64,000 bases of DNA from Lentzea alba (GTDB taxonomy: Bacteria; Actinomycetota; Actinomycetes; Mycobacteriales; Pseudonocardiaceae), in contig NZ_JAAMPJ010000015.1 of NCBI RefSeq assembly GCF_011067745.1, positions 216,281-280,280 of the forward strand. Reading direction: 5' to 3'. The notes below the pieces were generated by a model. That model was not told the origin of the DNA. It made no database searches and saw only the letters and a list, made by a program, of their open reading frames with translations. The position numbers were made by a program, and so were the translations under genes. The stretch's first letter is position 1. Every line of letters begins with the position of its first letter. Below are positions 1 through 8,078 of this stretch, one piece after another.

Positions 1-1
1 C

Positions 2-502
2 AACCAGTTCTTCACCGATGCCGGGGTGCCGAGCACTTTCCTGCAGACGACCTTCTACTGGGAGAACCTGCTTGGCCCGATGGCGCCGCGACGGGGAGAC
101 GACGGAGTGCTCGTGCTGGCCATGCCGATGGCCGACAGTCCGCTCGCCGGCATCGCCGTGGAAGACATCGGCAAGACCGCCTATGGCATCTTCCGCCGCG
201 GCGGTGACCTCGTGGGCCGCACGGTGCCCATCGCCGGCGAGCACCTGACCGGCAAGCAGATGGCCGAGCAGCTCAGCGCGGCCCTGGGTGAAGCGGTGGT
301 GTACGCGCCAGTGCCCTTCGACGTGATGCGGGCACAGCCGTTCCCCGCCGCGGCCGAGACGGGGAACATGTTCCAGTTCTACGCGGAAGTGCCGCAGTTC
401 AACGAGGTCCGCGACATCGACGCCGTTCGCGACCTGAACCCGCAACTGCAGACGTTCCAGCAGTGGCTGAACGCGCACAAGCACGCCTTCGCCGGCGCCT
501 GA
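2..502 (+). CDS. NmrA-family NAD(P)-binding protein, C-terminal part (cut by window edge)
   Basis: The reading frame is open from the first bases of the window (NQFFTDAGVPSTF...) to TGA at 500-502, so the true start lies upstream; the GTG at 26 is internal. The visible 166 residues resemble the C-terminal half of NmrA-like atypical short-chain dehydrogenases: the FYWENL segment, then a GEHLTGKQMAEQLSAALGE stretch typical of the substrate/regulatory lobe. The Rossmann glycine motif would be in the missing part. These proteins bind NAD(P) and act as redox sensors or oxidoreductases; the substrate cannot be inferred. A DoxX gene follows 136 bp downstream on the same strand. Confidence 0.75.
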   Translation, partial: NQFFTDAGVPSTFLQTTFYWENLLGPMAPRRGDDGVLVLAMPMADSPLAGIAVEDIGKTAYGIFRRGGDLVGRTVPIAGEHLTGKQMAEQLSAALGEAVVYAPVPFDVMRAQPFPAAAETGNMFQFYAEVPQFNEVRDIDAVRDLNPQLQTFQQWLNAHKHAFAGA

Positions 503-638
503 CGGGCGACCCGGCGGATCCCGTACCGCCCATCTGATCCCCAGGTCCCCCGGCATTCCCGCGAAATGCGCTTTCGTCTCGTCGGGACGAATCACGAGAA
601 CGTCGGGGCCCTGTCTGCCCTTCCTGATTGGTCAACTC

Positions 639-1019
639 ATGAACATCGTTTTGTGGATTCTGGCCGGCCTGCTCGCCGCGCTCTTCCTGGGCGCCGGCGG
701 CGCGAAGCTGGCCCAGTCGAAGGAGAAGCTCGTCGCCTCGCCGAACATGGCGTGGGCCGAGGACTTCTCTCCGGGCATGCTCAAGCTCATCGGCGGCCTG
801 GAGGTGCTGGCCGCGGTCGGGTTGATCCTGCCTGCCATGCTGGACGTCGTTCCCGTGCTGGTGCCGCTGGCCGCCGTCGGCCTCGTGCTGGTGATGGTCG
901 GGGCGGCGATAGTCCACGCCACGCGCAAGGAGTCCAGCGCGATCGTGACGAACCTCGTGTTGATCGTGGTGGCCGGCACGGTGGCGTGGGGCCGCTTCGG
1001 CCCGTACTCCTTCGCCTGA
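639..1019 (+). CDS. DoxX-family integral membrane protein
   Basis: This 126-residue protein has about four hydrophobic helices: residues 1-20, roughly 48-65, 68-88 and 96-115. The N-terminal helix ends in GAGGAKL, as in DoxX-like proteins (often GxxKL). The family is found in thiosulfate:quinone oxidoreductase subunits and many stress-related membrane proteins, but most members have no assigned reaction. It follows the NmrA-like gene, a common pairing in actinobacteria, which may mean a shared redox role. The ATG at 639 is chosen because it begins the first membrane helix; no strong ribosome-binding site is visible. Confidence 0.8.
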   Translation: MNIVLWILAGLLAALFLGAGGAKLAQSKEKLVASPNMAWAEDFSPGMLKLIGGLEVLAAVGLILPAMLDVVPVLVPLAAVGLVLVMVGAAIVHATRKESSAIVTNLVLIVVAGTVAWGRFGPYSFA

Positions 1020-1150
1020 TCGCCAGCAGCGTCTGTGCAGGGGAGGGCCACTATGCCCGCCAGCACCCTCGAGGACGTCCTCGTCAACCGCTCCGTATCG
1101 CCGGGTCTATCACAGGCCAAGATCACACCCCACACCTCGCGAGGTTCGAT

Positions 1151-1327
1151 ATGAGCGATGGAACACGAACATCCGACAACGACGGCGGGACAGGTAGCGG
1201 TCTCTCCCGACGCGGCTTCCTCGGCCGGGCAGCGGTGGCGTCCGCCAGCGTGACCGTGCTCGGGCAGGCTGGACCGCAACGGCGGCAACCGGCCAGGACG
1301 GGCAAGGAGAGAACCTGGTCGACGTGA
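1151..1327 (+). pseudogene. Tat signal leader, out of frame with the following 2Fe-2S subunit
   Basis: ATG at 1151, preceded by GCGAGG, starts a peptide with a twin-arginine motif (GLSRRGFLGRAA) and a hydrophobic stretch (VASASVTVLGQA), then runs to TGA at 1325-1327 in a basic nonsense tail. In periplasmic aldehyde oxidoreductases such as PaoA, this leader is fused directly to the 2Fe-2S domain. Here the continuation lies in another frame, which reads TATAATGQDGQGENLVDVTL into the 2Fe-2S domain. From 1151 to the 2Fe-2S stop is 635 nt, so one missing base between about 1260 and 1300 would restore a 212-codon gene. It is either a real mutation or a sequencing error. Confidence 0.7.
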
Positions 1328-1785
1328 CGCTGGTGGTCAATGGCGGAACGGAACGCCTTCGCGTGGATCCACGGGTCACGCTGCTCGACGCGCTTCGGGA
1401 ACGGTTGGGCATGACCGGCTCCAAGAAGGGCTGCGACCACGGTCAGTGCGGCGCGTGCACGGTGCACGTGGACGGAGAGCGGGTGCTGTCCTGCCTGACC
1501 CTGGTGGCGGCGACGAATCGCCGCCGGGTGACCACTGTGGAAGGGCTCGCCCAGGGCGACAAGCTGCACCCGGTGCAGCAGGCGTTCATCGACTGCGACG
1601 CCTTCCAGTGTGGGTTCTGCACCTCTGGCCAGCTCATGTCCGCGGTCGCGGTGCTCCGTGAGGGTGGACTGACCTCGGACGAGGACATCCGCGAGCGGAT
1701 GTCCGGCAACCTCTGCCGGTGCGGGGCCTACACGAACATAGCCGACGCCATCAAGACCGTGCGGGCCGAACGGAGGACGAGCTGA
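1324..1785 (+). CDS. 2Fe-2S subunit of a xanthine dehydrogenase-type molybdenum hydroxylase
   Basis: The 153-residue ORF carries both iron-sulfur sites of the family. The plant-type cluster ligands are C37, C42, C45 and C57 (CDHGQCGACTVHVDG). The helical-domain ligands are C96, C99, C131 and C133 (CGFCTSGQ ... CRCGAY). Its role is to pass electrons between the molybdenum cofactor and FAD. The GTG at 1324 is only the first start in this frame; the natural N-terminus is probably the Tat leader in the preceding frame, making the enzyme periplasmic. The stop overlaps the ATG of the FAD subunit by one base. No molybdenum-binding subunit exists in the window, so function is doubtful unless it lies elsewhere. 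Confidence 0.85.
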   Translation: MTLVVNGGTERLRVDPRVTLLDALRERLGMTGSKKGCDHGQCGACTVHVDGERVLSCLTLVAATNRRRVTTVEGLAQGDKLHPVQQAFIDCDAFQCGFCTSGQLMSAVAVLREGGLTSDEDIRERMSGNLCRCGAYTNIADAIKTVRAERRTS

Positions 1786-2444
1786 TGCGTCCCTTCGATT
1801 TCGCCCAGGTCAACACCGTCCACGACGCGATCGGCCACACCGGCGACGGCTCCGCCTACCTGGCCGGTGGCACCACGCTGGTCGACCTGATGAAGCTGGA
1901 GGTGCTCACCCCGAGCCATGTCCTGGACATCAACCGCCTTCTCCTGCGCGACGTTCGCCTGGACGGCCGCGGCCTGCACATCGGCGCGTTGGCACGGATG
2001 AGCGCGGTGGCCACCGACCGCCGGGTGGTGACCGAGTACCCGGTCCTCGCGCGTGCACTGCTCGCCAGCGCGTCCGGGCAGCTGCGCAACATGGCCAGCA
2101 TCGGCGGGAACCTCCTGCAACGCACCCGCTGCGGCTACTTCCGGGACATCACGACACCCTGCAACAAGCGTCAGCCGGGCAGCGGCTGCTCAGCACTGCA
2201 CGGCGAGAACCGCACCCACGCGGTGCTCGGCACGTCCGACCAGTGCGTGGCCACCCACGCCAGTGATCTCGCGGTCGCCCTGGTCGCGCTCGACGCCGTG
2301 GTGGAGCTCGCCGGCCGGACCGGCCAGCGCAGCGTCCCGCTCGCTGACTTCTACCGTGAACCGGGGACCACGCCACAGGTGGAGAACGACCTGCGGCCTG
2401 GAGAGCTGATCACTGGAGTCATCGTGCCCCGGACAGCCGGGTGA
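1785..2444 (+). CDS. FAD-binding subunit of a xanthine dehydrogenase-type enzyme, C-terminally truncated
   Basis: The 219-residue product begins MRPFDFAQVNTVHDAI and shows the family's FAD-binding features: YLAGGTTLVDLMKLEV near residues 26-41, and the QLRNMASIGGNLLQRTRC segment near 100-117, including TRCGYFRD as in 4Fe-4S-containing members. Intact homologues have about 330 residues. Here translation ends just after GELITGVIVP, where the C-terminal domain should start. The same frame downstream later becomes a TetR C-terminal remnant. The ATG overlaps the preceding stop, as expected for a coupled operon. I infer a truncated and probably inactive subunit. Confidence 0.75.
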   Translation: MRPFDFAQVNTVHDAIGHTGDGSAYLAGGTTLVDLMKLEVLTPSHVLDINRLLLRDVRLDGRGLHIGALARMSAVATDRRVVTEYPVLARALLASASGQLRNMASIGGNLLQRTRCGYFRDITTPCNKRQPGSGCSALHGENRTHAVLGTSDQCVATHASDLAVALVALDAVVELAGRTGQRSVPLADFYREPGTTPQVENDLRPGELITGVIVPRTAG

Positions 2445-2864
2445 ACTCCCGGTGATCGCCAAGCCGAATGCCGACATCAGCGCGGTCGACGGTGATCTCG
2501 CGCTTCCGGTCGAACAGGCGGCGCGCGCCCCTGGCCCTGGCGCCGAACGCGCGGGGCGCCCAGGTGGACGGCCTGCTGCGACTGGCCTCGCCCGGTACGC
2601 GGGTACAACCGGCTGGCTCCGGGTGAACTGGAGGCCCACCGGCAGGCCGAACCGGTCTTCGCCGCCGCGCTCGCCCGCCGCGGCGGACTGGCCGCTCCCG
2701 ACCTGACCACCGCCGTGCACGCGGCGATGATCAACGCCGCGTTGCGGGCGGCCGTGGAGCACCACGCGTTCCACGCCGACCCCGCCGGCGACGAGACGAC
2801 GGATGGCGTGGAGGCGGCGGTCAGCGAGGCCTTGCTCATCGCCGCTCGCGGGTTTTCGCGTTGA
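2445..2864 (+). pseudogene. Decayed segment ending in a TetR-family C-terminal remnant
   Basis: After the FAD subunit stop there is no complete gene for 390 bp. In the frame used by that subunit, from about 2571 to TGA at 2862-2864, the sequence reads like the ligand-binding end of a TetR regulator: LAPGELEAHRQAEPVF, AAALARRGGLAAPDL, HAAMINAALRAAVEHH, then SEALLIAARGFSR. No helix-turn-helix region is present, and an intact gene would have to start inside the FAD subunit. The last 29 bp overlap the end of glcF on the other strand. The simplest reading is a deletion that removed the molybdenum subunit and the regulator's N-terminus. Confidence 0.45.
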
Positions 2865-4134
2865 GGTCGGCTGTCGCGAACAACGCGACGCCACGGATCG
2901 AGGCGTCGAGCAGCTGAACCGGGTGGACAACGGTGATCCCCTCGTCGAGGAACCGCCGGATCTGCAGCAGGCAGCCCGCGTTGGCCGTCGCCACGACGTC
3001 AGGTCCGGTCGCCTGGAGGTTCTCCGCCTTTCGCCTGCCGAGTTCTTCCGCGGTGTCCGGCTGGACGAGGTTGTAGATCCCGGCGGAACCGCAGCACAAC
3101 TCCGCCTCCGCGATGTCGTGGACGGACAGGCCGGGAATGCTTCTCAGCACTTCTCTCGGTTGGCTTCGTACTCCCTGCGCGTTGGCCAGGTGGCAGGCGT
3201 CGTGGTAGGCGACCCGGAGGTCGAGCGGTGCGCGCGCGGTCCTGGCGGGCAGTTCGGCGAGCAATTCGGTGATGTCGCGAACCTTGGCGCTGAAGGCCTT
3301 TGCCCGCTCGGCGAAGTCGGGGGATCCAGACAGGATGTCGCCGTACTCCTTGAGCGCCGATCCGCATCCCGCCACGTTGGCGACCACGACGTCGAGCCGG
3401 TAACGCTCGAACATCTCGATCGTCGCCTTGGCGCGTTCGGCTCCGTCCTCCTCGTGGCCCGCGTGGGACGACAGCGCGCCGCAGCACTGGTTGTCCCGCG
3501 GCACGTACACGTCACAGCCTTCCGCGGCGAGAACACGGACCGTGGCCGCGTTGACGTCACCGAAGAACACCCGGTTCGCACAGCCCGCGAGCAACCCGAC
3601 TCGCAGTCGCACCTCGCCGCGGCCGGGAGTCATCTCCGGCACCGAGGAGAACAAGGCCTGCAGCCCCACCGGTGGCAGCAATGCTTCCAACGCCCGCAAC
3701 CGTGACGGCAGGCGCTCCACCACCCCCAGGCGGTGGAGCAACGTCCTGAGACCGGAACGGGTGTAGAGCAAGCCGGCGAGCGCGGCCAGGCGCAACCGGT
3801 TCGGGTACGGGAAGAGCGCGAAGATCAGCCGGCGGAAGAGCCGGTCGGCGAACCCGCGCGGCACCTCCCGTTCCACCTGCGGTCGAACCGACTCGATGAG
3901 CTTGTCGTAGCGGACACCGGACGGGCAGGCGGGCACGCACGCCAGGCAGCCGAGGCAGGAGTCGATGTGACCGCCGAAAGCCTCGTCGACACTGATCTCG
4001 CCGCGCGCGGCCAGATCCATCAGGTAGATGCGGCCACGCGGTGACTCGGTCTCCTGCCCGCTCACCACGTAGGTGGGACAGGTCGGCAGGCAGAATCCAC
4101 AGTGGACGCAGTCGGCGAGCGGTTCGGAGTTCAC
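2836..4134 (-). CDS. glcF: Glycolate oxidase iron-sulfur subunit GlcF-like
   Basis: This 432-residue protein has two N-terminal 4Fe-4S sites (CVHCGFCLPTCPTY and CLGCLACVPACPSGV) followed by two cysteine-rich CCG domains (CCGALSSHAG and CCGSAGIYNL), the layout of GlcF and related 2-hydroxyacid dehydrogenase subunits. It accepts electrons from GlcD/GlcE at the membrane. I place the start at GTG 4132-4134 because it overlaps the glcE stop in a GTGA arrangement. The open frame extends further upstream only as read-through antisense to glcE. It is the last gene of the long minus-strand operon. The physiological substrate may be glycolate or another 2-hydroxyacid. Confidence 0.88.
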   Translation of the reverse strand: MNSEPLADCVHCGFCLPTCPTYVVSGQETESPRGRIYLMDLAARGEISVDEAFGGHIDSCLGCLACVPACPSGVRYDKLIESVRPQVEREVPRGFADRLFRRLIFALFPYPNRLRLAALAGLLYTRSGLRTLLHRLGVVERLPSRLRALEALLPPVGLQALFSSVPEMTPGRGEVRLRVGLLAGCANRVFFGDVNAATVRVLAAEGCDVYVPRDNQCCGALSSHAGHEEDGAERAKATIEMFERYRLDVVVANVAGCGSALKEYGDILSGSPDFAERAKAFSAKVRDITELLAELPARTARAPLDLRVAYHDACHLANAQGVRSQPREVLRSIPGLSVHDIAEAELCCGSAGIYNLVQPDTAEELGRRKAENLQATGPDVVATANAGCLLQIRRFLDEGITVVHPVQLLDASIRGVALFATADLNAKTRERR

Positions 4135-5297
4135 GACAGGCCCTTCTCGTCGTCCAGCCAGCCGTCGAACCGGCCGGCGCCGAAACGGCAGGTGGGGTCG
4201 AACCGGTGTTTGACCGCCCGCATGACCCTGATCGCGGAGGGCGGCGGACCCCACGCGCTCGACGTGTGCAAGCCGTCGCGGCGCAGGACCGTCACGTTCG
4301 CGTGGTGGTCGTCGTGCAGTGCGGCCAGAAGGTGGCTGTGCGCACGTGCGGCACCGCCGTGCACGCGCACGGTGTGCACTCCGGCCGGTACCGAACTGGA
4401 GATCGTCACACCGAGACCGAGGTCGTCGGCGAACGCCCGGATCTTGCCCAGCGCGGCCGGACCTGCCGCGGGCAGGGCGCCGAATCGCACCACCGTGTCG
4501 CCGGGCTCGCCGACGGCTGTCGCCGCGACCGCCGACCACTCCTCGCACGCCTCGTCGTCCGTGAGCACCGTGGCGCCGTCGGCGGACACCTCGCGAACGC
4601 GGTCGGCGACACCGTCAGGGGTGCCCTCCAACCTCACCAGCAGCCGGTCGTCCGGTCCCGCGCACCACTCGAGTGCGGCGGCCTCGACCCCGGACGTGAC
4701 GAGGTGGGTGGCGACCTGGAATCCGTGTTCCGCCGACGCCGGTACGCGCACGGTCGTCACGGCGCGCGGCGCGGGATGCAGCCGTAGTACCACCTCGGCC
4801 ACGACACCAAGCGTGCCAAGCGAACCGTGGAACAGCTTCGCGAGGTCGTAGCCTGCCACGTTCTTGATCACGTGGCCGCCGGAGCGGGCCGTGGTGCCGT
4901 CGGCGAGCACCACGGTCGTGCCGATGACGAGGTCCCGAAGGCTGCCGTGGCTCGTGCGCAACGGTCCCGCGTCGGCGGTGGCCAGCAGCCCGCCGACCGT
5001 GGCGTCCTGCGCCGCGCGGGCCGGGTCGAGTGCCACCCGCTGACCGTGTTCCCGCACGACCTGCTGCACGATCGCGAGCGGGGTGCCGGCGCGCACGGCG
5101 ATCGTCATGTCGGCGGGGCTGTACCTGATCACCCCGGTGAGACCGGTGGTGTCGACCGTCGCGTCGGCGGGCCGGGCGGGCGCGCCCCAGCCTTCCGCCG
5201 TGCCGTTGCCGGTGATCAGCAGCCTCGGGTGGGTTGCCGCGGTCTCGGCGATGGCGGCGCCGAGTTCGTCCACTGTGGATGGACAGAGTGCGGTCAT
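4131..5297 (-). CDS. glcE: FAD-binding glycolate oxidase subunit GlcE-like
   Basis: The 388-residue product has a PCMH-type FAD domain: PRLLITGNGTAEGWG near residues 24-38, and the block with DATVGGLLATADAGPLR and GHVIKNVAGYDLAKLFHGS, which is characteristic of GlcE. GlcE supports GlcD in the three-subunit glycolate oxidase. It lies between glcD (4-nt gap) and glcF (4-nt overlap), so the three subunits are translationally linked. The ATG at 5295-5297 is the only sensible start near the glcD stop. Confidence 0.88.
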   Translation of the reverse strand: MTALCPSTVDELGAAIAETAATHPRLLITGNGTAEGWGAPARPADATVDTTGLTGVIRYSPADMTIAVRAGTPLAIVQQVVREHGQRVALDPARAAQDATVGGLLATADAGPLRTSHGSLRDLVIGTTVVLADGTTARSGGHVIKNVAGYDLAKLFHGSLGTLGVVAEVVLRLHPAPRAVTTVRVPASAEHGFQVATHLVTSGVEAAALEWCAGPDDRLLVRLEGTPDGVADRVREVSADGATVLTDDEACEEWSAVAATAVGEPGDTVVRFGALPAAGPAALGKIRAFADDLGLGVTISSSVPAGVHTVRVHGGAARAHSHLLAALHDDHHANVTVLRRDGLHTSSAWGPPPSAIRVMRAVKHRFDPTCRFGAGRFDGWLDDEKGLS

Positions 5298-5301
5298 GCG
5301 A

Positions 5302-6750
5302 TCACGTCCGCTCGATCAGGCCGGCCGCCTCCAGCGGATGCGGGCGGTGGACACCGGGCTTCTCCCCGCACAGCCGCGGCGTGGGCAGCACCTTGCCGGG
5401 GTTGCAGATGCCGTCCGTGTCGTAGGCGGCCCGTAGCAGCGCCATGGTCGCGAGGTCGTCCTCGCTGAACTGACGCGGCATAGAGCACGCCTTGTCGGTG
5501 CCGATGCCGTGCTCCCCGGACAGCGATCCGCCGAGATCGACGCACAGTTCGGCGATCGCGCGGGACAGTTCCTCGGCGCGTTCCAGCTCGCCGGCCGCCT
5601 CGCTGTAGAGGACCAGGGGGTGCAGGTTCCCGTCTCCCGCGTGGAAGACGTTCGAGACGCGCAGTCCCGCCGCGGCGGCGAGTTCGCCGATTCGCGTCAG
5701 CGCTGTGGCGAGCAGGGTTCGCGGCACGACGCCGTCCTGCACGATGTAGTCCGGGCTGATCCTGCCGACGGCGGCGAACGCGGCTTTGCGCCCCTTCCAC
5801 ACCAACGCGCGCTCGTGCTCGTCGCCGGCCACACGGATGTTGGTCGTGCCGTGGTTCTGGCACAGCTGTCGCACCTCGGCGAACTGGATGTCGACCTCGG
5901 CCTGGGGTCCGTCGAGTTCGACGATCAGCGCGGCGGCCGTGTCCCGCGAGTAGCCCGCGTCGAGCGCGGCCTGCACCGCCTCGATGGCCACCGCGTCCAT
6001 CATCTCCGCCGCGGCCGGCACGATCCCGGCCGCGATGATCGAGGTCACGGCGTCCCCAGCCTGTTCGACCGAGGGGAAGTCGGCGACGAGGGTTCTCACC
6101 GCCGCGGGCTTCGGCAGCAGCTTGACGGTGATCCGGGTGGCGATCCCGAGCGTGCCCTCCGACCCGATGAACGCGCCGAGCAGGTCGTAGCCGCCGAGGT
6201 GGGGGCTGTCCGCGCCGAGCACCGCGGTCGTGCCGTCCGGCAGCACCACGTCCGCGGACAGCACGTGGTGGACCGTGAAGCCGTACTTCAGGCAGTGCGC
6301 GCCACCGGAGTTCTCCGCGATGTTGCCGCCGATCGTGCACACCTGCTGGCTGGACGGGTCGGGCGCGAAGTACAGCCCGTGCGGTGCCGCGGCACGGCTG
6401 ATGTCCAGGTTGGTGACGCCGGGCTCGACGACCGCGCGGCGGTTCACCGGATCGACCTCGATGATCGACCTCAAGCGCTGCAACGAGATCACGACCCCGT
6501 TCGCGACCGGCAACGCTCCGCCGGACAGCCCGGTGCCGGCGCCCCTGGCGACGAACGGGATCCGCTCCCTCGCGCAGATCCGCACGGCGTCGGCCACCGC
6601 GGCGGCGGTGCGCGGCAGCAGCACCAGGGCCGGTACGACGCGGAACCCCGTCAGGCCGTCGCATTCGTAGGCGCGCAGCTCGACCGGGTCGGCCAGCACG
6701 GCGTCGGCGCCCAGTGCCGCCACGAACTCGGCGCGCACGTCTCCCGTCAC
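5302..6750 (-). CDS. glcD: Glycolate oxidase FAD subunit GlcD-like
   Basis: This 482-residue flavoprotein shows the PCMH FAD-binding region (PFVARGAGTGLSGGALP, then TIGGNIAENSGGAHCLKYG) and the FAD-oxidase C-terminal domain (NVFHAGDGNLHPLVL, GSLSGEHGIGTDK). These are hallmarks of GlcD and D-lactate/2-hydroxyglutarate dehydrogenases. The start is taken as GTG at 6748-6750, which overlaps the gudD stop (GTGA). The longer open frame upstream is antisense to glcD's neighbour and reads as basic nonsense. In this operon it would oxidise a 2-hydroxyacid generated by sugar-acid breakdown; the exact substrate is an inference. Confidence 0.88.
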   Translation of the reverse strand: MTGDVRAEFVAALGADAVLADPVELRAYECDGLTGFRVVPALVLLPRTAAAVADAVRICARERIPFVARGAGTGLSGGALPVANGVVISLQRLRSIIEVDPVNRRAVVEPGVTNLDISRAAAPHGLYFAPDPSSQQVCTIGGNIAENSGGAHCLKYGFTVHHVLSADVVLPDGTTAVLGADSPHLGGYDLLGAFIGSEGTLGIATRITVKLLPKPAAVRTLVADFPSVEQAGDAVTSIIAAGIVPAAAEMMDAVAIEAVQAALDAGYSRDTAAALIVELDGPQAEVDIQFAEVRQLCQNHGTTNIRVAGDEHERALVWKGRKAAFAAVGRISPDYIVQDGVVPRTLLATALTRIGELAAAAGLRVSNVFHAGDGNLHPLVLYSEAAGELERAEELSRAIAELCVDLGGSLSGEHGIGTDKACSMPRQFSEDDLATMALLRAAYDTDGICNPGKVLPTPRLCGEKPGVHRPHPLEAAGLIERT

Positions 6751-8078
6751 GACGGCCTCCCGCGGTCCAGGCAGGGGTGCTTCGGGTGGAACTCCCAGCC
6801 TGGGATCAGGGTGCGCATCGCGGCGGCGTCGTCCCTGGCCCCGAGACCGTGCTCGCGGTAGAGCTCGTGGGCGGCGGCGACCGCGTCCTCGTCGAGCTCG
6901 ACGCCGAGCCCGGGACGGCGGGGAACCTCGATGTGGCCGCCGGTGATCCGCAACGGCTCGGTGGTGACGGCCTGGCCGTCCTGCCAGATCCAGTGGGTGT
7001 CGATCGCGGTGATCCGGCCGGGCGCGGCGGCGGCGACGTGGGTGAACATCGCGAGCGAAACGTCGAGGTGGTTGTTGGAGTGCGAGCCCCAGGTCAGTCC
7101 CCAGCCGGCGCAGAGCTGGGCGACGCGCACCGAGCCGGACATCGTCCAGAAGTGCGGGTCGGCCAGCGGGATGTCCACCGCGCCCGCCTGGATCGCGTGC
7201 CCGAGCTGGCGCCAGTCGGTGGCGATCATGTTGGTGGCGGTGGGCAGTCCGGTGGCGCGGCGGAACTCGGCCATGACCTCGCGGCCCGAGTAACCGTCCT
7301 CGGCGCCGCACGGGTCCTCGGCGTAGGCGAGGACGTCGCGCAAGGACCGTCCGATTCGGATCGCCTCGGTCAGCGACCACGCGCCGTTGGGGTCGAGGGT
7401 GACCCTGGCGTCCGGGAACCGCTGCTTGATCGCCCGGACGGCGGCGGCCTCCTCGTCGGCCGGCAGCACCCCGCCCTTGAGCTTGAAGTCGGCGAACCCG
7501 TACCGCTCGTGCGCGGCCTCGGCGAGCCGGGTCACCGCTTCGGGAGTCAGCGCGGGCTCGTCGCGCAGCCGCGTCCAGTCGTCGCCTTCGCCTGCCCGGT
7601 AGGGGAGTCCTGACCGCTCCCGGTCGCCGACGTAGAAGAGATAGCCGAGCACCGGCACCTCGGAGCGGACGCGACCGTCGCCGAGCAGTTCGGCGACGGG
7701 CACCTCGAGGTGCTGCCCGAGCAGGTCGAGCAGCGCGGACTCCAGCGCGGTCAGCACATGCACCGTGGTGCGCAGGTCGAACGTCTGAGCGCCGCGGCCG
7801 CCTGCGTCGCGGTCGGCGAAACGGTGCCGCACCGCGCGAAGGGTGGACCGGTAGGCGCCGACCGAGGTGCCGGCGACGAGTTCGCGGGACTCGTCGAGCG
7901 TCGCCCGGATCTCCTCGCCGCCAGGCACCTCGCCGACACCGGTGCGGCCCTCGGAGTCGGTCAGCACCACCAGGTTGCGGGTGAAGAAAGGCGCGTGGGC
8001 CCCGGACAGGTTGAGCAGCATGCTGTCCCGTCCCGCGACCGGCACCACCCGCAGGGTCGCGACGACCGGTGTGCTCAC
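6747..8078 (-). CDS. gudD: Glucarate dehydratase (enolase superfamily)
   Basis: The 443-residue sequence matches GudD in length and motif order: FFTRNLVVLTD, GVGEVPGGEEIR, FADRDAGGRGAQTFDLRTT, the KxK base motif in FADFKLKGG, metal-ligand regions TLDPNGAW and AEDPCGAEDG, ATNMIATDWRQ, and the catalytic histidine region TWGSHSNNHLD. It dehydrates D-glucarate (and L-idarate) to 5-keto-4-deoxyglucarate. It sits directly before kdgD in the pathway and directly beside it in the operon (4-nt overlap with kdgD upstream and with glcD downstream). Start ATG 8078. Confidence 0.95.
   Translation of the reverse strand: MSTPVVATLRVVPVAGRDSMLLNLSGAHAPFFTRNLVVLTDSEGRTGVGEVPGGEEIRATLDESRELVAGTSVGAYRSTLRAVRHRFADRDAGGRGAQTFDLRTTVHVLTALESALLDLLGQHLEVPVAELLGDGRVRSEVPVLGYLFYVGDRERSGLPYRAGEGDDWTRLRDEPALTPEAVTRLAEAAHERYGFADFKLKGGVLPADEEAAAVRAIKQRFPDARVTLDPNGAWSLTEAIRIGRSLRDVLAYAEDPCGAEDGYSGREVMAEFRRATGLPTATNMIATDWRQLGHAIQAGAVDIPLADPHFWTMSGSVRVAQLCAGWGLTWGSHSNNHLDVSLAMFTHVAAAAPGRITAIDTHWIWQDGQAVTTEPLRITGGHIEVPRRPGLGVELDEDAVAAAHELYREHGLGARDDAAAMRTLIPGWEFHPKHPCLDRGRPS

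Noticed and set aside
4135..4548. N-terminal extension of glcF in the open frame
   Set aside because: It is antisense-style arginine-rich sequence over glcE; the GTGA overlap gives a family-length protein starting at 4134.
6751..7380. N-terminal extension of glcD in the open frame
   Set aside because: It overlaps the well-supported gudD gene in another frame; the GTG at 6750 overlaps the gudD stop and gives the normal GlcD length.
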